Counted from the stretch's first letter, positions 44,287-53,423 are shown. The stretch is 64,000 nucleotides of DNA from Nocardiopsis gilva YIM 90087 (GCF_002263495.1 NZ_CP022753.1:1984001-2048000), one strand, 5' to 3'. Translations and numbers: made by a program. The notes: generated by a model from the letters alone, not told the origin.

Positions 44287-45172
44287 GGCCGTACTGCTCC
44301 TCTGCCATCCAGAAGTAGACGAATCCGCCGATCGCCGCCGCGAGCGCCCACCCCACGGCGATGGCCCACACGTGCGGGGGCAGCTGGGCGGCGGTGAAGC
44401 TGTCGATCAGGGCGAAGCGCATCAGGTCGATGTAGACCGCCGCCGGGTTCAGGTCGAGCAGCAGGTGGACCAGGGGCGGGGCGCTCGCCGCCATGTGGTC
44501 GATGCTGTACATCACCCCCGACGCGTACATCCACGTGCGCAGGACGAACGGCATCAGCTGGGCGAGGTCGGTGATCTTGCTGCCGAGCCGGGCCACGATC
44601 AGCGCCAGGCCGGTGTTGAACAGCGCCTGGATCAGCAGCACCGGGACCGCGAGCAGCCACGACCATTGCGGCACCTGCCCCATCGCCAGCACGATGGCCA
44701 CCAGCACCAGCATGGACACCAGCAGCTGCCGCAGCTGCACCAGCGTCAACGCGATGGGCAGCGAGGCCCGGGGGAAGTGCAGTGCCCGGATCAGGCTCAG
44801 GTTGCCGGTGATCGCGCGCACGCCGCTGAGGACCGACGACTGCGTGAAGGTGAAGATGAAGACGCCGGTGACCAGGAACGGGATGAAGTCGGGCACGCCG
44901 CGGCTGGTCCCGATCAGCAGGCCGAAGATGAGGTAGTAGACCGCCGCGTTGAGCAGGGGCGTCATCACATGCCAGAGGTCACCGAGGCGGGCGCCGCTGT
45001 ACTTGGTCGCGGACTTGGCCTTGGCGAACTCGTTGATGAAGTGCCGGTGGCTCCACAGCCGACGGACGTAGTCGAGCAGGTGGGGGCGTGCGCTGCTGTC
45101 CGTGAGGCCGTGGAGTGCCGCGAGTTCCGAGGGACTCATGGTCGGCACTGGCGGCGCTGCTGGTCTGCTCAC
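44279..45172 (-). CDS. ABC-2 type exporter permease, TagG-like
   Basis: Membrane subunit paired with the downstream ATPase; 297 residues with six hydrophobic segments from about residue 70 and a cytosolic N-terminus. The RRLWSHRHFINEFAKAK stretch and KYSGARLGDLWHVMTPLLNA are hallmarks of TagG/Wzm-type permeases. The GTG at 45172 has GAAGG nine bases upstream; an internal ATG at 45139 is an alternative. It is the first gene of the operon and diverges from a TetR gene, with two identical 18-base repeats in the space between. Probably exports a teichoic-acid-like or other glycopolymer across the membrane. Confidence 0.9.
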   Translation of the reverse strand: MSRPAAPPVPTMSPSELAALHGLTDSSARPHLLDYVRRLWSHRHFINEFAKAKSATKYSGARLGDLWHVMTPLLNAAVYYLIFGLLIGTSRGVPDFIPFLVTGVFIFTFTQSSVLSGVRAITGNLSLIRALHFPRASLPIALTLVQLRQLLVSMLVLVAIVLAMGQVPQWSWLLAVPVLLIQALFNTGLALIVARLGSKITDLAQLMPFVLRTWMYASGVMYSIDHMAASAPPLVHLLLDLNPAAVYIDLMRFALIDSFTAAQLPPHVWAIAVGWALAAAIGGFVYFWMAEEQYGRD

Positions 45173-45283
45173 TGCGTAGGGCCTTCGCTGATCGCGGGAG
45201 AGTGCGCGGTCGGGGTGTCGCTGACGGTGGGGCTGGTACCGGGCACGGGTTGGTGCGCGAGCCGTACGCTACTGTGCGACGGG

Positions 45284-45348
45284 ACGCAACCGTTTCGTCG
45301 TTACGAGATCGTAGGGCACTTCTCGATAGAACGCAACCGTTTCGTCGT
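45284..45348. promoter_or_regulatory. Two identical 18-base direct repeats in the tetR/exporter promoter region
   Basis: ACGCAACCGTTTCGTCGT occurs at 45284-45301 and again at 45331-45348, 47 bases apart start to start. The second ends 23 bases before the tetR ATG. These are strong candidates for operators of the TetR protein, controlling itself and the divergent exporter. Confidence 0.65.
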
Positions 45349-45370
45349 CGCGCTGAGCTAAGGTAGGCGC

Positions 45371-46018
45371 ATGTCCGCCTCCGCGAAACCCGAGACGAAC
45401 GAACAGTCGGTGAAGACGTCGCAGCGCCGACGCGCCCCGGCGGGGGCCGCCGTGCTGCAGGAGGACGTGACCCAGGCCATTCGGGCGGCCGTGTTCGCCG
45501 AGCTGGCCGCTGTGGGGTACGGGCGGCTGTCGATCGAGGCGGTCGCCAAGCGGGCGGGCGTCGGCAAGACGGCGGTCTACCGGCGGTGGAACTCCAAGCT
45601 CCCCATGGTCATCGACGTGGTCTCGGTCGTCGCGGCACAGGTGACGCCGGTGCCCGACACCGGCTCGCTCTACGGCGACGTGCGCGACCTGCTCGAAGCG
45701 GGTGCCTACGCCCTCCGCCACCCACTGGCGTCGCAGATCGTCCCCGACCTGCTCGCCGAGGCGGCGCGCAACCCCGACATCGCGCGGACGCTGGAGTCCA
45801 CGATCCGCGACACCCAGCAGAACATCAGCACCGTGGTGATCCACAACGCGGTGGAGCGCGGGGAGCTGCCCGAGGACACGGACGTCGACATGGCCCTCGA
45901 CATGATCCTCGGCCCGCTCTACTGGCGGCTCGCCGTCACACGCGGCGCGGTGTCCTCGGACTATCTCGACCGGCTCGCGCGCGCGGCGACGACCGCTCTG
46001 GCCGCCACGCGGAAGTAG
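45371..46018 (+). CDS. TetR family transcriptional regulator
   Basis: A 215-residue regulator: N-terminal helix-turn-helix at about 32-80 (AIRAAVFAELAAVGYGRLSIE, then AVAKRAGVGKTAVYRRWNSK) and an all-helical C-terminal domain of the TetR_C_11 kind (HPLASQIVPDLLAEAARNPDI). The first 28 residues are disordered. It diverges from the TagGH-like operon across a 200-base space holding two identical repeats, so it most likely represses that exporter and itself. Its ligand is not known. Confidence 0.92.
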   Translation: MSASAKPETNEQSVKTSQRRRAPAGAAVLQEDVTQAIRAAVFAELAAVGYGRLSIEAVAKRAGVGKTAVYRRWNSKLPMVIDVVSVVAAQVTPVPDTGSLYGDVRDLLEAGAYALRHPLASQIVPDLLAEAARNPDIARTLESTIRDTQQNISTVVIHNAVERGELPEDTDVDMALDMILGPLYWRLAVTRGAVSSDYLDRLARAATTALAATRK

Positions 46019-46215
46019 CGCCCCGGCCGCCGCCCCTCGCGCCTCGTGGGGGCGGGCCAAGCTTCGACTGTGATCAGTGTTGTCGGTGTGACTACTTTGT
46101 GCCGCTGTGCATGTTGTTTCGGTAGTGTTCCCGTGTGGCGCGTTCGTCGCGCCGCCCCATCACCGTTCAGCGAAGGAAAAAAGAAACAGGGAACGAGAAG
46201 GGGAGGACAACCCCC

Positions 46216-46644
46216 ATGAGGATCCGGCACCGTCTCGGTGCGGTCATCGGTGCCGTCGCGGTCACGGCGCCCCTCACCACCGCGTCGGCCCACGCCGCTC
46301 TCCCGGAGACGGAGCATGACGAGGCCTCCGAGGTCTACGGCCTCGCCGTCGTCCCCGGAGATCCGGACGACCCGCGGTTCCCCCTGGACTGGGACAGCGC
46401 CGACACCGCGGTGCTGACCTGCGACCCGGCAGGAGGAACCCATCCCAAGGCACGCCAAGCCTGCGCCGCGGTCGACCGCGCCGGTTCCATCGCCGGCATC
46501 AACGGGCCGACGCTGTGCCCCATGGTCCTCAGCCCGGTCACGGCGTTCTCCTGGGGCGCCGAGACGTATGAGGAGACGCACGACAACCTCTGTTTCCTGA
46601 AGCAGAAGAAGCGCGCGGTGTTCGACTTCATGTCCCGCCGCTAG
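46216..46644 (+). CDS. SSI-type protease inhibitor with Met at P1
   Basis: Second secreted inhibitor of the SSI family, 142 residues; signal peptide to about 27 (AHA-AL). The disulphide cysteines match the first copy (LTCDP, RQACAA, TLCPMV, NLCFLK). The reactive loop is CPMVLSPV, with Met 103 at the P1 position as in classic SSI, suggesting subtilisin-like targets. The ATG at 46216 lies eight bases after GGGAGGA; an upstream in-frame start at 46135 would add 27 residues before the signal peptide and is unlikely. The two copies share the VVPG, LDW and GSIAxI segments and clearly arose by duplication, with the exporter genes and tetR now between them. A strong hairpin follows. Confidence 0.92.
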   Translation: MRIRHRLGAVIGAVAVTAPLTTASAHAALPETEHDEASEVYGLAVVPGDPDDPRFPLDWDSADTAVLTCDPAGGTHPKARQACAAVDRAGSIAGINGPTLCPMVLSPVTAFSWGAETYEETHDNLCFLKQKKRAVFDFMSRR

Positions 46645-46654
46645 GCGCGACACG

Positions 46655-46690
46655 ACCGTGGGGACGACGCCGGAGCGTCGTCCCCACGGT
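46655..46690. terminator. Bidirectional hairpin terminator
   Basis: A 16-bp perfect stem (46655-46670 with 46675-46690) and the loop CGGA, between the convergent inhibitor gene and the peptide-importer operon. Confidence 0.88.
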
Positions 46691-46731
46691 TCCGCGTGGA
46701 GCCTGCCCGCGCCGCGGCACGGACGGCGCGG

Positions 46732-48399
46732 TCAGGCGAGCGCGGCGGGCTCCTCGGCCGCGTCGGGCGCGGCGTCGCTGAAGACCGGCGTGTCCGCGAT
46801 CAGGGCCTGCGTGTACTCGTGCTGCGGGTCGGACACGACCTCGCCCACCGGCCCGTACTCCACGATCCGGCCCTTGTTCAACACCGCCACCTGCTGCGCG
46901 ATGTTGGAGACCAGCGCGATGTCGTGCGTGACGAACAGCAGCGACAGCCCGTCGTCCTGCAGCCCGCGCAGCAGCTTCACGATCTCGGCCTGCACCGAGA
47001 CGTCCAGCGCCGAGGTGATCTCGTCGCAGACGAGCATGTCGGGCTTGGTCGCGATCGCGCGGGCGATCGACACGCGCTGCCGCTCACCGCCGCTCAGCTG
47101 CTCGGGGAAGCGGTCCCCATAGGCCGCCGGGAGCGCGGCGCGCTCCAGGGCCTCGGCCACCACGGCGTCGGGGTCGGCGACCTTGCCCTGCAGGTGCGCC
47201 ACCGGTGCCAGGATCAGGTCCCGCACCCGCTTGCGCGGGTTCAGCGCCTCATAGGGGTTCTGGAAGATGTACTGCACCCGCCGCCGCTGCTCGGCGGTGC
47301 GCCGGTAGCTGCTGGGCGCGAGGTCGTCGCCGTCGAACGTGACGTCGCCGGTGAACTGGTCGTGCAGACCTGCGATGGCGCGCGACAGCGTCGTCTTGCC
47401 CGACCCCGATTCGCCGAGCAGGGCCACACACTGGCCGGGGTAGACGTCGAGGTCGATGCCCTCCAGGACCACCGTCTTGCCGTAGCTGGCCTGCAGGTTG
47501 CGCACGTGCAGCAGCGGCGCGTCGGACCGCTCGCCCGATGCCGCGGCGTCGTGCCCGTCCGTCTTCATCCGGGGAACGGCGCTCAGCAGTTTCTGGGTGT
47601 ACGTGTGGCGCGGGTTGGCGAAGACCTCGGCCGCCTTGCCCCGCTCCACGACATCGCCCCGGTACATCACCGCGATGTCGTCCGCCAGCTCGGCCACCAC
47701 CGCCATGTCGTGGCTGATGTAGACCCCGGCCGTCCCGTACTCGCGCGTCATCTGGCGGATGGTCTCCACCACGTGCGACTGGGTGGTGACGTCAAGGCCG
47801 GTCGTCGGCTCGTCCAGGACGATGAGGTCGGGGCGGCCGACGAACGCCATCGCGATGGCCACGCGCTGCTGCTGCCCGCCCGAGAGCTGGTGCGGGTAGC
47901 GGGCCAGGAAGGCGTCGTCGTCGGGCAGCGCGACCTCGCGCAGCACCTCGCGGACCCGGTCCAGGGCGGGGGTCGCGGCGTCGTCCCAGTTGTGCAGCGC
48001 CTCCATGAGCTGGGTGCGCAGCCGCAACGCCGGGTTGAGCGCCGAGGCGGGCGACTGCGGGATGTAGGCGACCTTGCGTCCGCGCAGCTGCTGGATCTCC
48101 GCTGGGGTACGGCCGACCAGGGAGGTGCCGGAGACCGTGATGTCCCCGCGCACGACCTCGGTGGCGCGCTTGCAGTGGGCCAGCAGCGCCAGGCCGAGCG
48201 TGGTCTTGCCGGAGCCGGACTCGCCGACCAGGCCGAGGATCTCGCCCCGCTTCACCCGCAGGGTGATGTCGGAGATGATCTCGACGTCGGAGGGGCGGCC
48301 GATGACGGTCACCCCGGTGACGTCGAGCGCGACGTCGGCGCCGCTCGGACTTCCGCCCGGCTGGCTGGTCGCGTCGGTCGATGCGGTGTGTGCGGCCAT
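46732..48399 (-). CDS. Peptide ABC importer, fused double ATPase (DppD-DppF type)
   Basis: A 555-residue protein with two ABC ATPase domains in tandem, powering uptake of di- or oligopeptides (or nickel). Domain 1, about 25-265: Walker A LVGESGSGKTT, signature LSGGQQQRVAIAMA, Walker B LIVLDEPTTGLD. Domain 2, about 300-530: Walker A LLGESGSGKTT, signature LSGGERQRVSIARA, Walker B MLVCDEITSALD. Both have the switch His. Each is followed by the oligopeptide-transporter tail (NPRHTYTQKLLSAVP; DPQHEYTQALIADTP). The two-in-one form is common in actinomycetes, where Dpp/Opp systems elsewhere have two genes. The ATG at 48399 overlaps the permease stop by one base. Last gene of the four-gene operon. 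Confidence 0.95.
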   Translation of the reverse strand: MAAHTASTDATSQPGGSPSGADVALDVTGVTVIGRPSDVEIISDITLRVKRGEILGLVGESGSGKTTLGLALLAHCKRATEVVRGDITVSGTSLVGRTPAEIQQLRGRKVAYIPQSPASALNPALRLRTQLMEALHNWDDAATPALDRVREVLREVALPDDDAFLARYPHQLSGGQQQRVAIAMAFVGRPDLIVLDEPTTGLDVTTQSHVVETIRQMTREYGTAGVYISHDMAVVAELADDIAVMYRGDVVERGKAAEVFANPRHTYTQKLLSAVPRMKTDGHDAAASGERSDAPLLHVRNLQASYGKTVVLEGIDLDVYPGQCVALLGESGSGKTTLSRAIAGLHDQFTGDVTFDGDDLAPSSYRRTAEQRRRVQYIFQNPYEALNPRKRVRDLILAPVAHLQGKVADPDAVVAEALERAALPAAYGDRFPEQLSGGERQRVSIARAIATKPDMLVCDEITSALDVSVQAEIVKLLRGLQDDGLSLLFVTHDIALVSNIAQQVAVLNKGRIVEYGPVGEVVSDPQHEYTQALIADTPVFSDAAPDAAEEPAALA

Positions 48400-49334
48400 C
48401 ACTTCTCCACCCCTCGGTCGATGCCGATGGACGCTCGGGAGAGTCCGTCGGTGATGAGGTTCGCGCCGATGGTGAGGATCGCGACCGCGGCCACCGGCAG
48501 GGCCACCGCCCACGGTTGGACCGTGATGGCGACCCGGTTCTCGTTGATCATCAGGCCCCAGTCGGCCGTGGGCGGCTGGAGGCCCATGCCGAGGAAGCTG
48601 AGGGTGGCGATGAGGCCGACCGAGTAGGTGATCCGCAGGCCCAGCTCGACCAGCAGCGGGCTGGTGATGTTGGGCAGGATCTCGGTGGCCATGATGCGCA
48701 CCCGGGGAACGCCGATGGCCTCGGCGGCCTTGACGAAGTCCTGCTCGACGACCTTCAGCGTCGCCTCGCGGGCGACCCGCGCGACGCGGGAGGCGTGCGA
48801 GACGGCGATGAGCACCATGATCAGCCAGACCTTGGGGCCGATGATCGACATCACCAGCAGGGCGAGGACCAGCTGCGGGAAGGCCAGCATCATGTCGTTG
48901 GCCCGCATGATGACCTCGTCGGTCTTACCGCGCAGGTAGCCGGCCACGATGCCGAGGACCGCGCCCAGCAGCACCCCGGCGAGCGCCGAGGTGACGGCGA
49001 TCGAGATCAGCGTGTAGCCGCCGTGCAGGAAGCGGGTGAAGACGTCGCGCCCGAACTGGTCGGTACCGAACAGCGACCCGTCCACGTCGGTGGAGTTGGG
49101 CGTGCCGATGAACTCGGTGGGACTGAACGGGCTGACCAGGGGACCGACCAGCGCGATCAGGACGATGGCGCCGGCCAGGACGACGCCGATCTTCGTGCGT
49201 CCGTGCCCCCACGCCGTCCGGATCAGGCCGGGGCGCTTGGCGGGGGACGACGCGGGCGCGGTGCCCTTCGGGGAGCCCTTCGCGGTCCCGGCTGCGGTGG
49301 ACGGTGCGGTGGAGGGAGGTGTAGCTGTGCTCAT
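48399..49334 (-). CDS. Peptide ABC importer, permease (DppC type)
   Basis: Second membrane subunit of the importer, 311 residues: a Pro/Ala/Ser-rich cytosolic N-terminus (about 1-45) and six membrane segments. The DppC/OppC signatures FGTDQFGRDVFTRFLHGG near 90-107 and the EAA loop EAAEAIGVPRVRIMATEILPN near 205-225, which contacts the ATPases, are present. It overlaps DppB-type at its start (ATGA) and the ATPase gene at its end (one base), so the proteins are translationally coupled. Confidence 0.94.
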   Translation of the reverse strand: MSTATPPSTAPSTAAGTAKGSPKGTAPASSPAKRPGLIRTAWGHGRTKIGVVLAGAIVLIALVGPLVSPFSPTEFIGTPNSTDVDGSLFGTDQFGRDVFTRFLHGGYTLISIAVTSALAGVLLGAVLGIVAGYLRGKTDEVIMRANDMMLAFPQLVLALLVMSIIGPKVWLIMVLIAVSHASRVARVAREATLKVVEQDFVKAAEAIGVPRVRIMATEILPNITSPLLVELGLRITYSVGLIATLSFLGMGLQPPTADWGLMINENRVAITVQPWAVALPVAAVAILTIGANLITDGLSRASIGIDRGVEK

Positions 49335-50281
49335 CGGGACGACACCCTCACCTTCGGGTTGGCGGCCAGGCCCACGACGTCGGCGAGCAGGTTGACCACG
49401 ATGTAGACCACGGCGATCAGCAGCGTCACGGCCTGGATGACCGGAATGTCGCGGGTGTCGATCGCGTCCATCAGCGCCAAGCCGATGCCCGGGAAGCGGA
49501 AGAGGTACTCGATGGCGACCACGCCACCGGCCAGCCAGCCCAGCTGGAGCGCGATGACCTGGGCGACCGGGCCGATGGCGTTGGGGCCCGCGTGGCGCAG
49601 GATCACCGTGCGCTGCGGCAGGCCCTTGAGCCGGGCCTGCTGCACGTACTCGCTCTCCAGCACCTCGATCATCGAGGCGCGCATCATCCGGATGATCGGC
49701 GGGCTGACCGCGATGACCAGGGTGGCCACCGGAAGCACGAGCTGGGTGGGGTCGTTGAGCACGTTGTCGGCGCGCCCGGCGTAGACGGCCGGGAACAGCT
49801 GCAGGGCGCCCGTCGCGAAGGCGAGGATCAGCAGGATACCGACCGCGAACTCGGGGATCGCGGCCAGGATCAGCGTGACCATCGACGTGCCGTGGTCCAC
49901 GGCACGGTCGCGGCGCATCGCGCTGTAGGCGCCCAGCAGCAGCGCGATCGGAGTGGCGACCAGGGCCGCGATCGCCATCAGCGACAGGCTGGCGGTGACG
50001 CGCGGCGCCAGGTGGTCGACGACCGGCATGTTGGCCGCGTACGACGTCCCGAGGTCGAAGGTGAAGATCCCGGCGATCCAGCTGCCGTACTGCACGGCCA
50101 GCGGTTCGTTCAGGTGGAGCTGTTCGCGCAGCGCGGCGAGCCGTTCGGGGGTGGCCTCACGGCCGAGCATGGCCTGGGCGGCGTCGCCGGGCAGCGCCTG
50201 CGTCGCCAGGAAGACCACGAGTGAGACCACGAACAGGGTCAGTAACCCGTAGAAGAGGCGGTGCAGGATCAGGCGTGTCAT
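49331..50281 (-). CDS. Peptide ABC importer, permease (DppB type)
   Basis: First membrane subunit, 316 residues with six membrane segments and the DppB/OppB pattern (N-terminal RLFYGLLTLFVVSLVVFLATQ; PGDAAQAMLG; the EAA loop VQQARLKGLPQRTVILRHAGPNA near 210-232; GGVVAIEYLFRFPGIG near 250). It lies 49 bases after the substrate-binding protein and overlaps the DppC-type gene by four bases. With that protein and the double ATPase it forms a complete importer. Confidence 0.94.
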   Translation of the reverse strand: MTRLILHRLFYGLLTLFVVSLVVFLATQALPGDAAQAMLGREATPERLAALREQLHLNEPLAVQYGSWIAGIFTFDLGTSYAANMPVVDHLAPRVTASLSLMAIAALVATPIALLLGAYSAMRRDRAVDHGTSMVTLILAAIPEFAVGILLILAFATGALQLFPAVYAGRADNVLNDPTQLVLPVATLVIAVSPPIIRMMRASMIEVLESEYVQQARLKGLPQRTVILRHAGPNAIGPVAQVIALQLGWLAGGVVAIEYLFRFPGIGLALMDAIDTRDIPVIQAVTLLIAVVYIVVNLLADVVGLAANPKVRVSSR

Positions 50282-50330
50282 TGTTGGTTACCCTCTGGCG
50301 GAGTTCGGTGGGGACCCGGTCGCGGCTGCG

Positions 50331-51944
50331 TTAGCTTTCGATCCGGACCCGGCGGAACCCGTAGGAGGTCAGCGGGTGCCCGGTGACGGAGGGCTCCAGG
50401 CCCTTGACCTTCTTGTGGAAGCCGTCGACGGTGTTGACGAAGCCCCAGATGATGTAGCCGCCGCGCTCGTACTCGATCTTCATGGCCTTCTTGAGGATCT
50501 TGTTGCGCTCGTCGTCGTCGACGGTGGACCGCGCCTTCTCGATGAGCTCGATCCACTCCTCGTCGTCCCAGTGGGTCTCGTTGTAGGCGGCGTCGGGCAT
50601 GGAGCTCTGGGCGGTCTGCGCGAGGTAGTTGCGGCTGCTCCAGTAGTCCTGGGCGAAGGTCCACTTCAGGTAGTTGTCGCCGTAGAACTCGGTGGAGGTG
50701 AGCTGCTTGAGGTTGACCGTGACGCCGGCCTTCTTGGCCTGCTCCTTGAAGACCTGGGCCGCGCCCACGGCGCCCGGGCTGATCTCGCCGGTGACCAGCT
50801 CGACCTCCAGGCCGTCTTCGTACCCGGCGTCGGCGAGCAGCTTCTTGGCCTTCTTGATGTCCTGCTCGCGCTGGGGCAGGTCGTCGTTGTAGGCGGGGTC
50901 GAACCGGCTGTACATGTCGTTGCCGACGCTGCCGTAGCCGGACAGGGCCTGCTTGACCATCTGCTCGCGGTCCACGATGAGGCGGAAGGCCTGGCGGACG
51001 CGCTCGTCGTCGAAGGGCTTCTTGTCGACGCCCATGGTGAACGGGAGCCACATGCCGGTCTCGGAGTCGAGGATCTTCAGGTTGTCGTTGGCGTCGACGA
51101 CCTTGATCTGGCTGTGCGGCAGCTGGCTGATCGCGTCGACCTGCCCGCCGACCAGCGCGTTGACCCGCGCGGTCTCGTCGGGGAAGTTGAGGATCTCCAG
51201 CTCGTCGATGTGCGGCTCGCCCTTGCGCCAGTAGTCCTCGTGCTTGGTGAACAGGCTGCGCTCGCCGGGGGTGAACTCCGCGAACTTGAAGGGGCCGGCG
51301 CCGACGGGCTTCTTCGGGTCGTAGCCCTCCGGGACGATGCCCACGCCGTACTCGGCGAAGACCTCGAGCAGGTTGACGTAGGGGTCGGTGAACGGCAGCT
51401 CGACCGTGCGGTCGTCGACCTTCTTCATCTTGTCCCGGTCGAGCGTGGCGAACTGCTCGGCGGTGCTGCCCGGGTCGTCGGGGTCGGTGATGCGCTTGAG
51501 CGTGAAGATGACCGCGTCGGCGGTGACGGCCGAGCCGTCGTGGAACTTCAGCCCCTCCTTGAGCTTGACGGTCCACAGGGTGGCGTCGTCGTTCGGCTCG
51601 ACCGACTCGGCGAGCACCATCTCGATCGAGTAGTCGGGGTTGAAGCCGCACAGGCCGTCGTAGAGGTTGTACACCCGCGCGATGTCGGTGTTGTCCGTGG
51701 CCTTGTGCGCGTCGAGGGTGTCCTTCGCGGACCCGCCGGCGACACCGACCCGGAGCCGTCCGCCTTCGGTGCCGCCCGAAGCGTCACCGCCGCCGCAGGC
51801 CGAGAGCGCGGGGAGGACCGCGGCGCCGGCGGCACCGGCCATCAGGACGGTGCGGCGGCTGGGGGCGGCGGCCGTGCGCGGGTCGTCGGACCGCTGGGCG
51901 GGGTTCTGCTGGGGGCGATGGTCGGGCAGGGGCTGGGACGGCAC
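50331..51944 (-). CDS. Peptide ABC importer, substrate-binding lipoprotein (family 5)
   Basis: Extracellular solute-binding protein of SBP family 5, 537 residues. The N-terminus has a twin-arginine motif SRRTVLM near 29-35 and a lipobox LSAC with Cys 50, so it should be exported by Tat and lipid-anchored; the long cytosolic lead of about 28 residues is unusual. The mature part shows the family's features: VEPNDDATLWTVKLKEGLKFHDG near 115-137 (the family-5 signature), and YWSSRNYLAQ, RIES near the end. GTG 51944 is the start; it is the first gene of the importer operon. The ligand may be peptides; other family-5 ligands such as nickel complexes or sugars cannot be excluded. Confidence 0.93.
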   Translation of the reverse strand: MPSQPLPDHRPQQNPAQRSDDPRTAAAPSRRTVLMAGAAGAAVLPALSACGGGDASGGTEGGRLRVGVAGGSAKDTLDAHKATDNTDIARVYNLYDGLCGFNPDYSIEMVLAESVEPNDDATLWTVKLKEGLKFHDGSAVTADAVIFTLKRITDPDDPGSTAEQFATLDRDKMKKVDDRTVELPFTDPYVNLLEVFAEYGVGIVPEGYDPKKPVGAGPFKFAEFTPGERSLFTKHEDYWRKGEPHIDELEILNFPDETARVNALVGGQVDAISQLPHSQIKVVDANDNLKILDSETGMWLPFTMGVDKKPFDDERVRQAFRLIVDREQMVKQALSGYGSVGNDMYSRFDPAYNDDLPQREQDIKKAKKLLADAGYEDGLEVELVTGEISPGAVGAAQVFKEQAKKAGVTVNLKQLTSTEFYGDNYLKWTFAQDYWSSRNYLAQTAQSSMPDAAYNETHWDDEEWIELIEKARSTVDDDERNKILKKAMKIEYERGGYIIWGFVNTVDGFHKKVKGLEPSVTGHPLTSYGFRRVRIES

Positions 51945-52341
51945 TGGGGACCTCGTTCGAACGGGGACAGAAGCGTGGGCACGGCACCAGGCGGCGGGCT
52001 CGCGCGCGAGCCAACCGGGTGACGGGGGGAAGCCCGTGTGGGCGACAGGCGCGGGCGCGGATCACGGTGAGCGGGGCCCACAGTGAGCAGGGTTCAGGGG
52101 TGAACGCAGGTCACAGTGAGCACAGGCCACGGCGAGCACGGCTCGCACCGGACTTACTGATGTTCACTAGCCCCGATACTTACGTCAAACCGTGTTCATA
52201 TGATTACCATGGGTGCAGATTGCGTTCGATTGTGATGTGTCGTGAAGTGTCGGTTTCGTGCGCGGAAGCGAAGGTGAACAGCGGTGTTGCGTGTGTGCAC
52301 CGGTGGGCGCGCGGGGTCGTTGCGTAGCGCGGAAATGCGTG
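51945..52341. other. Leader and promoter region of the importer, with degenerate tandem repeats
   Basis: No gene is seen. At 52061-52142 about five degenerate units of 16-18 bases run in tandem, each with a (T/C)CAC(A/G)GTGAGC-like core. Farther out, on the minus strand, TTGACG near 52182-52187 could be the -35 box of the importer promoter. Confidence 0.45.
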
Positions 52342-52378
52342 CGCCGGAGCCCCGAATGCGGCGTTCGGGGCTCCGGCG
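52342..52378 (-). terminator. Terminator of the CooC-like gene
   Basis: A 15-bp perfect stem (52342-52356 with 52364-52378) and a seven-base loop, 74 bases after the gene's stop. It also insulates the importer promoter. Confidence 0.8.
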
Positions 52379-52451
52379 GCGTGACGGAATCGATGTCGGT
52401 AGGTAGCGAAACCTTGTTGTTTAAGGTTGATTTATGGCGTTTTGTCCTTTA

Positions 52452-53423
52452 TCAAGCGGACGCTTGCTTCTCCAGTTCCTCCGGCCCCATGACGAACTCC
52501 GGATCCACCTGCGCCGACAGGTCGGCACCGGTGGCCTTATCGGCCCACGCGCGGGCGTTGCGCAGGTGGAACTCCACGGTCTGCCGAGTGAACGCCGCCC
52601 AGTCCTTGGGGCGGGCGTCGACGGTGTCGCGCATCCAGGCGAGGGTCTTGACGTTCTCCTCCTCCAGGTGCTCCAGCGGCGGGTGCTGTCCCTTCTCCAT
52701 GGCGCGCACGAACCGCGACTGGCCGAAGCACGCGGCCAGCGCGTCTCCGACGTGCTCGCGCAGGAACTCCACGTCCTCGGCGTCGCACACCTTGTTGCCG
52801 ATGACCTTGATCGCGACCCCGTGGTCGCGGGCGTAGTCGGCGTACTGCCGGTACACCCCGACGCCGCGCACCGTCGGCTCGGCCACCAGGAACGTCACGT
52901 CGAACCGGGTGAACAGGCCCGAGGCGAAGGAGTCCGCCCCCGCCGTCATGTCCACCACCACGTACTCGCCGGCGCCGTCGACGAGGTGGTTGAGGTAGAG
53001 CTCGGCGGCGCCGATCTTGGAGTGGTAGCAGGCGACGCCCAGATCGCTCTCCTCGAACGGGCCGGTGGCCATGAGGGTCGCCCCCGCGGCCCGGTGTCCG
53101 AAGCGCTGGTGGATCGGGTTCGCGGGGGAGAGGTCCAACAGCCGGGAGCCGCGGCCCGGCGGGGTCGTCTTGACCATCTCGTCGGCCGACCCGATGCGCG
53201 GGTTGTCGCCGCGCAGCAGCTCCTTGATCTCACGGATGTGCGCGCCCAGCGGCGGCACGCGGGCGGGCGCGTCGGCCTCGATGCCCAGAGCGGCGCCCAG
53301 GTTCTGGTTGATGTCGGCGTCGATCGCCACGACCGGGAGCCCGGTATCGGCCAGGTAGCGGGTGAACAGGGCGGAGAGCGTGGTCTTCCCGCTGCCGCCT
53401 TTGCCGGCGAATGCGATTCTCAC
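52452..53423 (-). CDS. CooC-like ATP-binding protein (deviant Walker A ATPase)
   Basis: A 323-residue ATPase of the MinD/CooC group; CooC inserts nickel into carbon monoxide dehydrogenase, and relatives handle metals or act as partition-type switches. Deviant Walker A GKGGSGKTT is at 7-15; the switch region VVAIDADINQNLG near 31-43; Walker B-like YVVVDMTAGADSF near 163-175; and VIGNKVCDAEDVEF, where the NKV-type base recognition sits, near 208-221. GTG 53423 starts the gene. No carbon monoxide dehydrogenase or hydrogenase genes are in view, so its client is unknown. About 180 bases upstream is a Zur/Fur-like palindrome, which suggests metal control. Confidence 0.87.
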   Translation of the reverse strand: MRIAFAGKGGSGKTTLSALFTRYLADTGLPVVAIDADINQNLGAALGIEADAPARVPPLGAHIREIKELLRGDNPRIGSADEMVKTTPPGRGSRLLDLSPANPIHQRFGHRAAGATLMATGPFEESDLGVACYHSKIGAAELYLNHLVDGAGEYVVVDMTAGADSFASGLFTRFDVTFLVAEPTVRGVGVYRQYADYARDHGVAIKVIGNKVCDAEDVEFLREHVGDALAACFGQSRFVRAMEKGQHPPLEHLEEENVKTLAWMRDTVDARPKDWAAFTRQTVEFHLRNARAWADKATGADLSAQVDPEFVMGPEELEKQASA

